From assembly GCA_023415275.1 (NCBI GenBank), contig JAEZLJ010000005.1:1-57774 (forward strand): a stretch of DNA of 57,774 bases, read 5' to 3'. This stretch comes from Bacteroidota bacterium. Lineage in GTDB: Bacteria > Bacteroidota > Bacteroidia > Chitinophagales > Chitinophagaceae. Position 1 is the stretch's first letter. The number at the start of each line of letters is the position of its first letter. Below, in pieces: positions 43,178 to 51,660 of this stretch. Position numbers and translations under genes: made by a program. Below the pieces are notes generated by a model. The model saw nothing but the letters and a program-made list of their open reading frames with translations, was not told the origin of the DNA and did no database searches.

Positions 43178-43531
43178 ATGAAATGGTATGTAATAAAATT
43201 GGTTTACCAGGTTATCTGTGGAGAGGGTAAACATACACCACAATTTGATGAACAGATCAGGATTATAACTGCGCAGGATGAAGCTGCTGCATATGAAAAG
43301 GCATATACTACAGGCATTAGTGAAGAAGTAAGTTTTTGCAATAAAAAGAATGAATTGGTCCGTTGGAAATTTATCAACATTTCAGAGCTTTATTATTTAA
43401 ATAAATTAATAGATGGGGCTGAAATTTATTCCCGTATCAATGAAGTGGAAGATGCGGAAGCATATGCTACATTCGTAAATGAAAAGGCAAAAACCATCAA
43501 ACAAGGTGGTTTACTACGCATGCTGAATTAA
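43178..43531 (+). CDS. DUF4288 domain protein
   Basis: This 117-residue soluble protein with KWYVIKLVYQVICGEGKHTPQFDEQIRIITAQDEAAAYEKAY and a later W-K-F-I-N-I-S-E-L-Y segment matches the DUF4288 family. Function unknown. It lies between the LiaF-like gene (27 bases) and the LytS-type kinase (6 bases), so it is almost certainly co-transcribed with them and may modulate the same pathway. Confidence 0.8.
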   Translation: MKWYVIKLVYQVICGEGKHTPQFDEQIRIITAQDEAAAYEKAYTTGISEEVSFCNKKNELVRWKFINISELYYLNKLIDGAEIYSRINEVEDAEAYATFVNEKAKTIKQGGLLRMLN

Positions 43532-43537
43532 ATAAAA

Positions 43538-44593
43538 GTGACCAATCTAACTACAACTACCCGCTTTCGTATTCTTTTTGGAACAGTTTGGAGCGTTTGG
43601 ACCTTGTTACATGCCACAGTTGTAGCAGGAACAGGGCTTAGCTGGAACATTTCAGTTGCAGATAGTATTATTTCCAATATCATTTTAGCAGGTGCAGCCT
43701 TATTGGTAACCCTAATACTCCAATTTTATATCCCTGAGAAAAACAAATATGGTTACCTGCTGGCCCTTGTATTCTCACTTTCTATTTTATGGCTATTCTT
43801 ATCTAAGCTCATATTGTCTGCAATATTTGCAAGGTCACAGGACTATTCAAGCTTTTTATCCAGCTCCTTACTAATAAGGGAAGCCATAGGATTTTTAATG
43901 ATTGGTTGTATGGCATTGATCAGCGTTTTATGGTATACTATTCGAGACCAAAAGGAAGCTGAAACCCGGCGAACAGAGGCGCAACAACTATCCAAAGAAG
44001 CAGAATTAATTAAGCTCAGGCAACAATTACAACCCCACTTTTTATTCAACAGTTTGAATTCCATCAATGCTCTTATAGGTTCCAACCCCCAACAGGCAAG
44101 GACCATGATACAACAACTGTCTGAATTTTTGAGAGGAACTTTAAGAAAAGATGAAAACCAATGGATAAGCCTCGAAGACGAACTGGAGCATTTACAACTA
44201 TACCTTTCCATTGAAAAAATAAGATTTGGAACCCGGCTTTTCACGATCATTACAGATAATACAAAAAGCAAGGCCTATTTACCTGCCATGCTTTTACAAC
44301 CAATAGTAGAAAACGCAATTAAATTTGGTTTATACGACACCACCGGTGTCGTGACCATCACGCTAGAAACCAGGATGGAAAATGACGAACTTTGCGTTAC
44401 TATCTGCAATCCATATGATTCACAAACAAGCAATGTGACAAAAGGAACCGGTTTTGGCCTTCACTCTATTCAAAGAAGGCTTTATCTTTTATTTGCCAGG
44501 CAAGACCTGCTGCACACCAGCGCCAATAATAATTTATTTTGCACTACCATAAAAATTCCTCAAAATGATAAGGGCAATAATTATAGACGATGA
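43538..44593 (+). CDS. LytS/YehU-type sensor histidine kinase
   Basis: The protein has 351 residues from a GTG at 43538. Four hydrophobic helices occupy about 10-135, followed by a coiled segment and the His_kinase domain with LRQQLQPHFLFNSLNSINALI (phospho-His167). The C-terminal ATPase has LQPIVENAIKFG and a GFGLHSIQRRL box. It belongs to the LytTR-type systems. Its end overlaps the response regulator start by 29 bases, indicating coupled translation. Confidence 0.93.
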   Translation: MTNLTTTTRFRILFGTVWSVWTLLHATVVAGTGLSWNISVADSIISNIILAGAALLVTLILQFYIPEKNKYGYLLALVFSLSILWLFLSKLILSAIFARSQDYSSFLSSSLLIREAIGFLMIGCMALISVLWYTIRDQKEAETRRTEAQQLSKEAELIKLRQQLQPHFLFNSLNSINALIGSNPQQARTMIQQLSEFLRGTLRKDENQWISLEDELEHLQLYLSIEKIRFGTRLFTIITDNTKSKAYLPAMLLQPIVENAIKFGLYDTTGVVTITLETRMENDELCVTICNPYDSQTSNVTKGTGFGLHSIQRRLYLLFARQDLLHTSANNNLFCTTIKIPQNDKGNNYRR

Positions 44594-45308
44594 GCCCCTT
44601 GCCAGGTCTATAATAAAAGAATATTTAAACGACTTTCCTGAAATAGAATTAATAGCAGAATGCAATGATGGCTTTGAAGGTGTAAAAGCCATTATGCAAC
44701 TAAAACCTGACCTGGTATTCCTTGATATTCAAATGCCTAAGATCAATGGCTTTGAAATGCTTGAACTATTAGATTTTTTGCCTGCTGTCATTTTCACTAC
44801 CGCATTTGACGAATATGCTGTCAGGGCCTTTGAAACCCATGCCATAGATTATTTATTAAAACCCTTTAGCATGGAAAGATTTAAAAAGGCATTGGATAAA
44901 TACATGGATAAAACTACCATGCAACAACAAAACGAGGCAACCAAGGAACTTCTTACTTCAGTTAACAATCATCCATCAACCGCGGACCGGATTGTGGTTA
45001 AAACTGCCGGCAAGATCAGGATCATCCCCTACCATGAGATACTTTTTCTGGAAGCTTCAGATGATTATGTGAAAATTCAAACACGTGAAGGAAGCTTTTT
45101 AAAGAATAAGACGATGAGCTATTTTGAAAACTCACTCCCTCAATCTTTATTTGTGCGTACCCATAGATCTTTTATCATTAATGTTCAGGAAATCACACGG
45201 ATTGATCCATATGAAAAAGATAATCACCTTGCCATTTTAAGATCAGGAGTAAGAATACCAGTAAGTAAAACTGGTTATCCCAAGCTAAAAGAAGTTTTAG
45301 GATTATAA
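44565..45308 (+). CDS. LytTR-family response regulator
   Basis: The protein has 247 residues. The receiver has DDE at 8-10, phospho-Asp54 in VFLDIQMPKING and the Lys of YLLKPFS. The C-terminal LytTR DNA-binding domain (about 140-247) shows EILFLEASDDYVKIQTREGSFL and FVRTHRSFIINVQEI. It is the partner of the overlapping LytS-type kinase. It converges on the metallophosphoesterase gene with a 6-base overlap of the ends. Confidence 0.95.
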   Translation: MIRAIIIDDEPLARSIIKEYLNDFPEIELIAECNDGFEGVKAIMQLKPDLVFLDIQMPKINGFEMLELLDFLPAVIFTTAFDEYAVRAFETHAIDYLLKPFSMERFKKALDKYMDKTTMQQQNEATKELLTSVNNHPSTADRIVVKTAGKIRIIPYHEILFLEASDDYVKIQTREGSFLKNKTMSYFENSLPQSLFVRTHRSFIINVQEITRIDPYEKDNHLAILRSGVRIPVSKTGYPKLKEVLGL

Positions 45309-45929
45309 TTCAAAAACCACGGGCTTATTTACTAATTCATATAACTCATTCATCTGGCAGGCATTGATAAACTTTGTATCTGATGATTTTCTAATGCCAT
45401 AAGATTCATGAATGTGACCGAAAAGATGAACTTTAGGCTTGATTCTTTTAGTGGCTTGTAACAGGTCCACACAACCTACATGCATTTCATTGCTTACCTG
45501 GTCTAATATACCATATGGTGGGCCATGTGTTATTAAAATATCAGTATTAGAAGGAATGAGGTTCCAATGCCTTTTTATAGCTTCTCCTCTTGTTCGGTTA
45601 AAGGCCCAATTAAAGAATTTTGGAGTCACGGGCGATCCCCAAATATGCATTCCATTAATATTCACACCACTATCATTCAGGTAAATGATATCATCTGGAA
45701 TTAAGCGTTCCAGATCTTTAGCCTTGCTCTTTTCCAGTAAAAAGTCATGATTACCTGCTATAAATATTTTAAACTCAAAATCCTGCAAAGCAAACCAGGC
45801 AATGAAGTCTTCTATTTCCAACCTTTCCCCCCGGTAACTAATATCCCCTCCATGCACTAACACATCGCCTTTAGGCAAAATAATGCCTCTATGACGGGAA
45901 TGACTATCTGCAATGCCAACAAACTTCAA
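45303..45929 (-). CDS. Metallophosphoesterase (MPPED/calcineurin-like)
   Basis: The protein has about 208 residues. Metal-binding motifs in order are IADSHSRH (D-x-H), VHGGDIS (GD), AGNHDF (GNHD), ITHGPP (H) and LFGHIHE (GHxH), as in MPPED1/2-like phosphodiesterases. No ATG precedes the fold. TTG at 45929 gives a start M-K-F-V-G-I-A-D that matches the family; the frame is open to another TTG at 45983, but that region holds promoter-like AT-rich sequence. Substrate unknown. Confidence 0.85.
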   Translation of the reverse strand: MKFVGIADSHSRHRGIILPKGDVLVHGGDISYRGERLEIEDFIAWFALQDFEFKIFIAGNHDFLLEKSKAKDLERLIPDDIIYLNDSGVNINGMHIWGSPVTPKFFNWAFNRTRGEAIKRHWNLIPSNTDILITHGPPYGILDQVSNEMHVGCVDLLQATKRIKPKVHLFGHIHESYGIRKSSDTKFINACQMNELYELVNKPVVFEL

Positions 45930-46180
45930 GGAAATTGATTTGGATGAATTATACAAAATAAATCGTTCTACTAAAAAGAACAACCAAACGAATTTATTTA
46001 TAGTAGTTGATTTGTTTTTGGCAATTCTCAGAGCTCTTTTTATAACCTACTATATTTCTCTTCAATAGCTTCCTTACCATACATATAACAATTAAGTTTT
46101 TACCGAATCCTTCACTCTATTTGATTGCTTTCTTAACCCTGAAACAATTCAAATTTTTTATTTACAAATATTCACTAATC

Positions 46181-46213
46181 TTTATGGAGCAGTAATTATG
46201 CCATTTAACTTTG
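46181..46213 (+). promoter_or_regulatory. Bacteroidota-type promoter for the TonB-dependent receptor
   Basis: TTTA (46181-46184), 21 bases, then TAACTTTG (46206-46213), an exact -7 match. The ATG at 46226 follows 12 bases later, giving a very short leader. No riboswitch-like fold fits in so short a leader. Confidence 0.45.
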
Positions 46214-46225
46214 TTTCCATTGCTT

Positions 46226-48289
46226 ATGAAGAATCGATATTTGTATATAATCGGCCTTTTTTTATGTCCATTGCTTTCCATTGCCCAACAGCCCGATACC
46301 ATTAATAAAAATGTACTTCCAGAAGTAATTATTCATGCATTTGAACAGAATAGCAGGCTTAAAAATGTACCTGTCGCCTTAAATTATATAGGTCAGTCAG
46401 CCCTCAACCGGTTTAGTCCCAATTCCATTGTTATGGCTGTAAATTCCACTCCTGGGGTGCATATGGAGGAAAGATCTCCGGGAAGTTACAGATTCAATAT
46501 TCGGGGTAGTTCTCTTCGATCTCCCTTTGGTGTGAGAAACGTAAAAGTATATTATAATGATATCCCTATAACCGACCCAGGCGGGCAGACCTATTTGAAT
46601 CAATTAGGCTATTATAATTTTCGATCTGTTGAAGTTATCAAAGGGCCGGGAAGCAGCATATATGGCGCTGGAACCGGAGGGGTATTACTGATCCAGGAAA
46701 ACAGTGATACACTTCATCCCGGAATTACTGCTGGATTAACGATAGGAAGCTATGGCTCTTCTCTGTTACATGCCAGTGTAATTACCTCGGCAAATAAATG
46801 GAATAATGAAGTGAATGTTCAACTGCAGAGATCTGAAGGCTATAGAGAACATTCAGAACTTCATAAAGAAATTATAAGTTGGAATGGTATTTACAAGCCC
46901 AATGAAAACCAGGTCTTAAAAACTACCTTCCTGTTAAGCAATCTTTATTACCAAACACCGGGAGGGTTAACCCTTTCAGAATATAATACCGACCCTTCTG
47001 CTGCCCGACCTAAAACTGCCACTTTACCCGGGGCTATTCAAAGTAATGCTTCTATCAGGCAGAAGGAATTCATAGCAGGACTATCCTTCTCTCAACAACT
47101 TTCAAGTGAATGGCAAAACAAAACCATCGCCTATGGAATGTTTACTGAATTGAAGAACCCCACCTTCCGTAACTATGGCAAAAATGCCGAACCTCATACA
47201 GGAGTTCGCTCCATCTTTCAATATACACATCCATTCAATAATTCTATATTTAAATGGAATGCAGGTGCTGAATGGCAACAGGAACTGGCAACTATAGATG
47301 TATACCGGAATAAAGCCGGCAATGCAGATTCCTTACAAACTCACGATGATCTTTCTAACAGGGCCTGGTTCTTTTTTTCCCAGGCATCATGGAATCCTGC
47401 CAATTGGATCTTTTCTGCTGGTGCAAGTTTAAACAGGTCAGCTCTGGAATTGCAAAGATTTCAACCAACTACCGTAGGTGCATTGAAGAGAAATCTGAAT
47501 TATAATTTGATGCCCAGGTTGTCCATTGCCAAAAAATTAAACAATTTAATGGTCTATACTTCTTTGGCAAAAGGTTTCTCCCCTCCCACCACTGCAGAGT
47601 TAAGCCCTTCTGGAAGTTCTTTGAATATCAACTTAAAAGCTGAACACGGTATCAATTATGAATTAGGATTTAAAGCAAGCTATCCCTCCGGATTGTATAT
47701 AGACGTCAATGCATTTTATTTTACACTAGAAAACACTATTGTACAACGTAAAGATTCAGCAGGCGGTGATTATTATGTAAATGCAGGCAAAACAAAGCAA
47801 CAGGGAATTGAAACCTATATCAGCTATCCAATCCTTTCGAACCATCCATTATTTAGAAAAAGCCTTTTTTGGATCAGTCATACTTTTCACAATTTCAAGT
47901 ATAGATCATTTAAACAAGTTAACACGGATTTTTCTGGAAAATCATTACCCGGGACACCTCCCCACATTTTTTCTTCTGGACTGGATATAAGTTTTAAAAA
48001 GGGCTTATTTACCAATATAGCTTATTATTACAGCGATAAGATCGCCTTAAATGATGCCAACAATGAGTTCAGCAAAGCATACCATTTATTAAGCATGAAC
48101 CTTGGATATCATGGATTGCTCAACAATAGGTTGCAATACAGTATTTCCGGTGGGGCAGAAAACATTTTGAACCAGAAATATAGTTTGGGAAATGATATTA
48201 ATGTTGCTGGAGGAAGATATTACAATGCAGCTTCCCTGCGAAGCTATTATGTATCGCTACAATTTAATTGGTGGGCCAACCCAAAATAA
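46226..48289 (+). CDS. TonB-dependent outer-membrane receptor
   Basis: This 687-residue protein has a signal peptide (MKNRYLYIIGLFLCPLLSIA-Q). A TonB-box-like LPEVIIHA near the mature N-terminus is followed by the plug (VMAVNSTPGVHMEERSPGSYRFNIRGSSLRSPFGVRNVKVYYNDIPI, VEVIKGPGSSIYGAGTGGVLLI). The beta-barrel ends in the aromatic strand YYVSLQFNWW. It is single, without a SusD partner or the carboxypeptidase-like N-domain of SusC, so an iron-siderophore, cobalamin or similar substrate is likelier than a glycan; this is inferred. A TTG five codons upstream is in frame but falls inside the promoter. Confidence 0.93.
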   Translation: MKNRYLYIIGLFLCPLLSIAQQPDTINKNVLPEVIIHAFEQNSRLKNVPVALNYIGQSALNRFSPNSIVMAVNSTPGVHMEERSPGSYRFNIRGSSLRSPFGVRNVKVYYNDIPITDPGGQTYLNQLGYYNFRSVEVIKGPGSSIYGAGTGGVLLIQENSDTLHPGITAGLTIGSYGSSLLHASVITSANKWNNEVNVQLQRSEGYREHSELHKEIISWNGIYKPNENQVLKTTFLLSNLYYQTPGGLTLSEYNTDPSAARPKTATLPGAIQSNASIRQKEFIAGLSFSQQLSSEWQNKTIAYGMFTELKNPTFRNYGKNAEPHTGVRSIFQYTHPFNNSIFKWNAGAEWQQELATIDVYRNKAGNADSLQTHDDLSNRAWFFFSQASWNPANWIFSAGASLNRSALELQRFQPTTVGALKRNLNYNLMPRLSIAKKLNNLMVYTSLAKGFSPPTTAELSPSGSSLNINLKAEHGINYELGFKASYPSGLYIDVNAFYFTLENTIVQRKDSAGGDYYVNAGKTKQQGIETYISYPILSNHPLFRKSLFWISHTFHNFKYRSFKQVNTDFSGKSLPGTPPHIFSSGLDISFKKGLFTNIAYYYSDKIALNDANNEFSKAYHLLSMNLGYHGLLNNRLQYSISGGAENILNQKYSLGNDINVAGGRYYNAASLRSYYVSLQFNWWANPK

Positions 48290-48340
48290 ATAATTGCTAA
48301 TAGTATTTACATAAGTAGCTAAGAATTGAAAAAAATAGCA

Positions 48341-48835
48341 TCATGCCATAGAAGAAGTTACAAGCCTGCGCTCCCAATCTTCATTCTTTTTATGCTTTTT
48401 CTTAGCTAGCAATTTCATTACACCAGCAGCTACCAGGCCGCCTACAATATATAAACCTACCGTCATGATCTTTGTTTCCATGGTTTTATTGCTTGGACGA
48501 TCATCCAAGCCCATTGGCTTGGGCAACATAACAGCTCCCAGGCCTGCTGCAAGACCCAGGGCAGCACCGCGGGCAAGGGCGTTTTTCCTTTGGCCTATAC
48601 CTGCAAAGCTGTAATAAAGACTATTGCTAATTATATCTCCTGCCAATGTCCAGGCATACAGGCTTCGCTCATTTGGTGTTTTTGCTCCAATTACCTTTAA
48701 ACCTTTGGTAAGAGCGTTCATACCTAATAGATCCATTCTGGGTGCATTAGGAACACTATTTTTTACAGTTTGGTGGATCAAGGTCATTGCTGTGGCACCT
48801 GCAATTCCTCCTTCCAGAGCATATAAGGCTTTCAT
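48341..48835 (-). CDS. Conserved membrane protein of unknown function
   Basis: The protein has 164 residues. Gly/Ala-rich hydrophobic stretches (LEGGIAGATAMTLIHQTV, LARGAALGLAAGLGAVML, GLYIVGGLVAAGVMKLL) suggest three short membrane segments. The C-terminus is highly basic (AKKKHKKNEDWERR). It is convergent with the TonB receptor. No named family recognised. Confidence 0.72.
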   Translation of the reverse strand: MKALYALEGGIAGATAMTLIHQTVKNSVPNAPRMDLLGMNALTKGLKVIGAKTPNERSLYAWTLAGDIISNSLYYSFAGIGQRKNALARGAALGLAAGLGAVMLPKPMGLDDRPSNKTMETKIMTVGLYIVGGLVAAGVMKLLAKKKHKKNEDWERRLVTSSMA

Positions 48836-49017
48836 TTTATTCGTTTTAAGTATACCAATCCCTGGTAAACCATAAAAAATCGATGCCAGCTAATTTTTAG
48901 GGAGTATAATCAGTAAATGAAGGAAAATTGTTGAATAGATTTACCAATCTCAGGACTACAACGTTCCTCAACAGGAACATTATGGCTTTGAAAAAGAACA
49001 CAAATCCTAATACCAGC

Positions 49018-51045
49018 TTATTTGATAACTACAGATCCCAGTTTACGTGAAAGCTCAATCTCCATTTGTTTTAGATGGATATGAGTCAAAAACAATGTTT
49101 GCTGTTCAGCGGCATTTGCTTTCTCCAGGTCCTGCTGATTTTCTATCAGCAACCTTTTCACCTTTCTCAATTTTAGATAGTTAATAGCACTTTCCACTTC
49201 TTCATTGGTGGTATCTTTTTGCATATTTAAGAATCCCATTAGGTTCTCCTCATTCTCAGGACGCAGGGAATTAATGAAATCTTTGTAATCCTGCTCAAAC
49301 AAGCTTTTTTGGTACCCTGTTGACTGGCTTAGCTCTCTTTTCCAATGGGGGCTTTCTTCGTAAGGAAAATAGGCTAATGACACTGCCAGGGTACTGATGA
49401 CAGGATCAGGATGATATAAAAAATAATTCCTGTCCGGCTTAATATCATCTGCCAATACTTCTTTATAAGTATGGATAAACTTTACAATCACCTCATTATC
49501 GATCAAATCCTCTTCTGGCAATTCTGTTAGCACATGTTGAGCGATTATATGGGAATCATCCCATTTTTTATAACCATGGTCCAAAAGTATCCTGGCTATT
49601 TCCCGTTCCTGCAGTTCGTCTTTAAAGAGAAGGTTGAAGGTTTGGTCACTATAATTATTATCCGCAGCCTGTCTTGCATTCTCTTCTATGGCCTTTGCCT
49701 CATCAAAGGGAACCTTATTTTCTGTAAGAGATATTCTGTTACGGATGAACTTATTTACCAGGTTGGTAAACCCAGTTTCATCTACATGCAATAATTCTGA
49801 AGACTGCCTTATATAATCCTGCTGCCGGGTAAAATCCTCTGTTTTATCTATCCTGGAAATCGTTTCAGCTATCTGGTTTACAACAGCAGCTTTTTTGTTG
49901 GCATCGTTCCCGGCATCCTTTAATGCTACCTCTATCTGGAAAAGGATGAAATCTTTTTTATTATGAAGTATAAAATTCCGGAAAGCCGTAGCTCCTACCT
50001 TTTTCACATAGCTGTCTGGATCTTCCTTGTCTGGTATCAATACCAGTTTTACATTAAGGCTTTCTTCAAGAGCCATGTCAAGGCCCCTCATGGCGGCTTT
50101 CACTCCAGCAGCATCCCCATCATAAATAATAGTAAGGTTCTTTGTGTATTTCTTGATCAACCTTAATTGGTCTTGCGTAAGGGAGGTACCTCCACTTGCC
50201 ACAACATTTTCAATACCAGCCTGGTGCAATGAGGTTACATCTGTATATCCTTCCACCAGCAGGCATTCATCTGCCTTATCGATGGCATGCCTGGCAAAGT
50301 AAGTACCGTAAAGTATTTTACTCTTTACATAGAGCTCATTCTCTGGTGTATTAATATACTTTGGCGCCTTTTCGTTATTCTTGATAAGCCTGGCGCCAAA
50401 TCCTATGACCTTACCACTATTGTTATGGATAGGAAAAATGATACGGTCTCTGTAATTATCTACCAATTGACCCTGTCTTTCCACTGCCAGCCCGGCCTTC
50501 TGCAACAACTCAGGATTATATTGCCTTTGCAGCGCTTCTTTTACAAAAGCATCTCTTTTTTCTGGGGCATAGCCAAGAGCAAATTTTTTAATGGTTTCAT
50601 CGTTAAAGCCTCTTTCTTTCAGGTACTCCAAACCAATGTTTTGTCCTTCTTCAGTTTCAATTAATTGCTGGCTGTAAAATTGCTGGGCAAATTGGTTAAT
50701 GATAAACAGGCTCTCCGAGGTTTGCTGGACCAGTTTCTTTTCCGGGGAAACTTCTGTTTCTTCCACCTCAACATTGTACCGGTTGGCCAGCCATTTTAAA
50801 GCTTCCACATAAGAAAGCTTCTCATGCTCCATGATAAAGGAAATGGTGTTACCACTCTTTCCACAGCCAAAACATTTAAATATTTCCTTGGATGGAGATA
50901 CTGTGAAAGAAGGTGTCTTTTCATGATGAAAAGGACAGTTTCCCAGGTAATTAGAACCCCGCCTTTTTAACTTGACAAAGTTCCCCACTACATCAATGAT
51001 ATCGATTCGGGAAAGGATCTGTTGTATTGTATTAGGCGAAATCAC
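49018..51045 (-). CDS. dnaG: DNA primase
   Basis: This 675-residue enzyme makes RNA primers at the replication fork. The CHC2 zinc site is Cys37, His40, Cys58, Cys61 (NCPFHHEKTPSF, KCFGCGKSGN). The Toprim core has CLLVEGYTDVTSLHQAG and IIYDGDAAGVKA. The C-terminal helical part (about 450-675) is long and would contact DnaB helicase. Translation starts at GTG 51045, which matches the family start. An exact -7 element ends only 7 bases upstream, so the mRNA may be nearly leaderless. Confidence 0.96.
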   Translation of the reverse strand: MISPNTIQQILSRIDIIDVVGNFVKLKRRGSNYLGNCPFHHEKTPSFTVSPSKEIFKCFGCGKSGNTISFIMEHEKLSYVEALKWLANRYNVEVEETEVSPEKKLVQQTSESLFIINQFAQQFYSQQLIETEEGQNIGLEYLKERGFNDETIKKFALGYAPEKRDAFVKEALQRQYNPELLQKAGLAVERQGQLVDNYRDRIIFPIHNNSGKVIGFGARLIKNNEKAPKYINTPENELYVKSKILYGTYFARHAIDKADECLLVEGYTDVTSLHQAGIENVVASGGTSLTQDQLRLIKKYTKNLTIIYDGDAAGVKAAMRGLDMALEESLNVKLVLIPDKEDPDSYVKKVGATAFRNFILHNKKDFILFQIEVALKDAGNDANKKAAVVNQIAETISRIDKTEDFTRQQDYIRQSSELLHVDETGFTNLVNKFIRNRISLTENKVPFDEAKAIEENARQAADNNYSDQTFNLLFKDELQEREIARILLDHGYKKWDDSHIIAQHVLTELPEEDLIDNEVIVKFIHTYKEVLADDIKPDRNYFLYHPDPVISTLAVSLAYFPYEESPHWKRELSQSTGYQKSLFEQDYKDFINSLRPENEENLMGFLNMQKDTTNEEVESAINYLKLRKVKRLLIENQQDLEKANAAEQQTLFLTHIHLKQMEIELSRKLGSVVIK

Positions 51046-51052
51046 AAGATAG

Positions 51053-51060
51053 CAAATATA
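51053..51060 (-). promoter_or_regulatory. -7 element directly ahead of dnaG
   Basis: TATATTTG on the minus strand matches TAnnTTTG and lies 7 bases from the GTG start, leaving almost no 5' leader. No TTTG is seen at the -33 distance. Confidence 0.35.
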
Positions 51061-51206
51061 AGCACCTCAGCTATGATTAATGTAAGCATTTCGAGTGATA
51101 AAAATCTTATTTTTTTACGCTTAAAGAGTTTTAAATTTAATGTACCATCCTACACCGGGGTAAGTGAAGCGAAAAAACCTATTCTTTAACAATAAACCTT
51201 CATCCC

Positions 51207-51581
51207 ATGGTTCAGACAGACATCTCACAGTTGTCCGCCGAAAGCGCCGAATGGCGGCAAATATTAAGAAATCATCGTGACGAATTAAATGATTTCAAAA
51301 AGGCGCTCCAGGAAACCTGTAAAAACTCCCTATCGAAAGATCAACTCCAGGAAGTAGAACATTACGACAATCAATTTCACATCCAGCTCATTAACATCCA
51401 CGATCTTAAACAATCCATTAAATCTCACGAGAAGAAAGTAATATCAGAGGGTGATCAGATATCAGAATCTACCTATGCAGAACATGAACAATTATTGAAT
51501 GATTTTCTGCATGAAGAAAACCTGCTTCAGGAACTACGTAACGAGTTTCAACAATTTGTCAGCAAGACTAGCTGCTCATAA
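51207..51581 (+). CDS. Small coiled-coil protein of unknown function
   Basis: This 124-residue soluble, highly charged, mostly helical protein has heptad-like text (WRQILRNHRDELNDFKKALQE, HIQLINIHDLKQSIKSHEKKV, EENLLQELRNEFQQF). Divergent from dnaG and about 80 bases ahead of the EF-G paralogue. No family recognised. Codon use and start context suggest a real gene. Confidence 0.7.
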   Translation: MVQTDISQLSAESAEWRQILRNHRDELNDFKKALQETCKNSLSKDQLQEVEHYDNQFHIQLINIHDLKQSIKSHEKKVISEGDQISESTYAEHEQLLNDFLHEENLLQELRNEFQQFVSKTSCS

Positions 51582-51660
51582 TAACATACTTCGATTTTTG
51601 TAAACATACAGGAAAGGGTATGTATAGAATCTCTATTGCCTCATCTTAAAATTATATTTT

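Noticed and set aside
45984..46180. Cobalamin or other riboswitch ahead of the TonB receptor
   Set aside because: No recognisable conserved boxes, and a good promoter lies only 12 bases from the start, leaving no room for an aptamer in the leader.
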